Source: Chondrilla cf. caribensis (taxonomy: Eukaryota; Porifera; Demospongiae; Chondrillida; Chondrillidae). From it: DNA of 64,000 nucleotides. Both the position numbers and the translations under genes were made by a program. The notes beneath the pieces are model-generated. The model did no database searches, was not told the origin of the DNA, and saw nothing but the letters and a program-made list of their open reading frames with translations. The stretch's first letter is position 1; every line of letters begins with the position of its first letter. The DNA lies in contig OZ026554.1 of the NCBI GenBank assembly GCA_964020155.1, positions 925,247 through 989,246 of the forward strand, read 5' to 3'. Positions 62,102 through 64,000 of the stretch are shown piece by piece.

Positions 62102-63329
62102 TACCATTATTTTCACTCCAAGCAAATATGGTAGATGCCAAAATGGGACCCAGACTTCTACCAACTGCCACCAAAGACTGTCCTATCCCGTTCACAGTTC
62201 CCCTGGTTGCCGGCTGCACAAAACACAGAAACATTTACCACAGCTTCCATCACAAGCCAACAATACACACCAATGCATGTACTATATTATGAACATAATA
62301 AATATACCATAAAAACTGCATAATTTAACCAAAATACATTGCCTGAAAAGGTGTTACATTATCGGCCTCCTACTGCATTGAGCTATAGTCTCCAAATCCT
62401 TCCACTCCTTTACTGTATTAAGATTTGGTCCAGTGACCTGACTACAGGCACGTGCATGCACACACACTGCAGAGTCACAAACAACTGGCTCACGTACAAG
62501 AGTGGAATTTCCAATCATGATCATTGTGCTTGTTAGAAAGGTGACCCTACATGGGTGGATGGAGACAGGGTTACAGCATGCACACAGCTCACATCTGATC
62601 AACTGGGGGATTTGGTGAACTTTGTATCACAAGCAATGGACATGCAGCTATCGTATTGCATGCCACTTGTTACACACTGTACCATATACACATAAAGAGA
62701 CACATACACACATTCAGACATTAACATGAAAGAAAGCATACGTACAAGCTCATATACACACACACACATGCACACATACACACATGCACACATATGTACA
62801 CACATACACACATACATACACACACAAACATACACACACACACACATGCACACACGCACACACACGCACACATACACACGCACAATACCTGGATACGATT
62901 TGTAGAGAAATTTGCACACAAAGTACCAGCCATATAATAATGGGTACTCTTGTGACAGAGTTGCTATGTGACTCCGAATCCTCATAAACTCTCCCACAGA
63001 ATGGCAATGATGAATTTTCTTTGGTGCTTACATTAAAAGTTGAATTGTAAAGAGATTCGCTGTAGGCGGATATGGATGAGTTGGTAGTGTTTGCATCAGA
63101 TGGAATGGGACCTGTTATTTGATTGGACAATGGTAGGATGATAGAGAGACAGACCGTCAGGGTCAGAAATATCCGGTAACTATGTCTGTAACCAAGGCAA
63201 CGGACCACGTAAGGATAGAGGAAAATCTACATGTGAAATTAACAAAATTTGTAAATAAGTGATAAAATGGACACTGAATACATAGAAAAGTACAATGGGT
63301 AGAATAATAATTACTATATACAACACACG

Positions 63330-63380
<51 letters not shown>

Positions 63381-64000
63381 CTTACCTGGAAAAGAAGTTG
63401 AGCGAGTGCTCCAACAGTTAGAACTACAGCTATTTCATTATCATCGAAGCTATATCCTCCACTCTCATGATCACCAACCATCAGCAAAGGGAATAGCTGT
63501 GAAAAATGTGAACTACATGTATGAACCTAACATATGCAGTACCCTACCACTCACAACCTACACAGCATGGACGTGCATACATACACACATGCACTAAAAA
63601 GTACTGTATGTGTGCATGTATGTATGTATGTGATAAGTAGGGGAAAGGGGGTGGTCTACAGGATGTGGTGAGTGGGTGGATGAGGGTGTGGTCTATGGTG
63701 TGTGGTGAGTGGGTGGATGAGGGTGTGGCCTATGGTGTGTGGTGAGTGGGTGGATGAGGGTGTGTTCTATGGTATGTGGTGAGTGGGTGGATGAGGGTGT
63801 GGTCCACATAATGTAGTGACTTGGAGTGCACACTCCATGCTTCATGAAGCACAAACCTCAGTGAGCATAACTTGCACAAATCCACCCAGGCTGTATAGAA
63901 GCACGGACACAATCACTCGACGATCCCGAAGCAAACGTAGGATTTCCTTCAGTTTACCACAAAACACAACTTCAGAATAGAAAGAAACACACTCACAGAG
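61539..64000 (-). CDS. Major facilitator superfamily transporter (ZIFL1/TPO1-like), 3' part
   Basis: The gene enters from beyond the right edge, so its start is missing. Exons in order: 63857 to the edge ([32 protein letters not shown]), about 63388-63490, about 62891-63228, about 62486-62536, about 62107-62213 and 61539-61670. The segments read as membrane helices: [50 protein letters not shown], and [21 protein letters not shown]. The loop [24 protein letters not shown] matches the conserved helix-10/11 motif of the zinc-induced-facilitator-like and polyamine/drug transporter group. A long polar loop ([12 protein letters not shown]..) with N-glycosylation motifs sits between two helices. 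The tail ends [12 protein letters not shown]. Substrate unknown; H+-coupled export of small organic ions is the usual role of the group. Confidence 0.85.
61757..62100. repeat. Compound (AC)n microsatellite in the MFS gene intron
   Basis: AC blocks interrupted by a 'caacattgttgga' piece that occurs twice (about 61911 and 62055). A block of at least 140 bp was duplicated within the tract. On the sense strand the tract follows the donor GGTACAGTGTGTGTG directly. Confidence 0.95.
63332..63378. repeat. (AC)n microsatellite in an MFS gene intron
   Basis: Pure AC close to the donor at 63387. Confidence 0.95.
63630..63810. repeat. 37-bp minisatellite in an MFS gene intron
   Basis: About five units of 'gtggtgagtgggtggatgag' plus 'ggtgtggtctatggtgt'. 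The adjacent splice site at 63857 is not included. Confidence 0.88.

Overview
The window is animal nuclear DNA. Genes are split by many introns of about 50-1000 bp with GT/AG ends. The gene set is metazoan: EMI/EGF-like and thrombospondin/vWA secreted proteins, a TOX4-type C-terminal motif, Rab-like GTPases, RUSF1 and BOP1. The compact AT-rich sequence, the very heavy (AC)n content and the divergence of the proteins from vertebrate ones suggest an early-branching marine invertebrate. A sponge is my best guess, but the sequence alone does not prove it.

Layout. 1-1463: no clear gene. 1464-3029 (-): a secreted TSP1-like/vWA protein. 3.1-10.9 kb: gene-poor, filled with a dispersed repeat family carrying AC tracts, a SINE-like element, a MITE and an array of ETS-like motifs. 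10.97-22.97 kb (-): three paralogous EMI plus EGF-like secreted protein genes, two of which share a recently duplicated 3' half. 23-24.7 kb: repeats. 24.7-28.2 kb (-): a nuclear-type protein ending in the Cys/His motif of TOX4. 29.0-36.2 kb (-): RUSF1 (DUF647). 36.4-41.5 kb: three divergent Rab-like GTPases (two -, one +), all lacking the catalytic glutamine. 42.4-61.1 kb (-): the ribosome-biogenesis gene BOP1 in about 23 exons. Its 6.7 kb third intron contains a complete same-strand two-exon gene for a TPX2-like, SPF-repeat protein and a small opposite-strand gene candidate. 61.5-64 kb (-): the 3' part of an MFS transporter that runs off the window.

The most striking observation is that six minisatellites in RUSF1 and BOP1 do not merely lie in introns. 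Their repeat unit spans the exon/intron junction, so each copy carries another 5' or 3' splice site (three donors, three acceptors). In RUSF1 the unit is 42 bp, in frame, and includes the exon end plus the donor. Several other introns begin with a (GT)n microsatellite that itself forms the 5' splice site. Also notable: a 750-bp terminal-inverted-repeat transposon with a 9-bp target duplication, whose empty site exists in a second copy of its host repeat 30 kb away.

Exon borders were placed by hand from splice consensus, reading-frame phase and remembered family alignments. Coordinates of gene ends are good to the base where a start or stop codon is named; internal borders are good to a few bases. 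Short ORFs inside AC/GT tracts were ignored.
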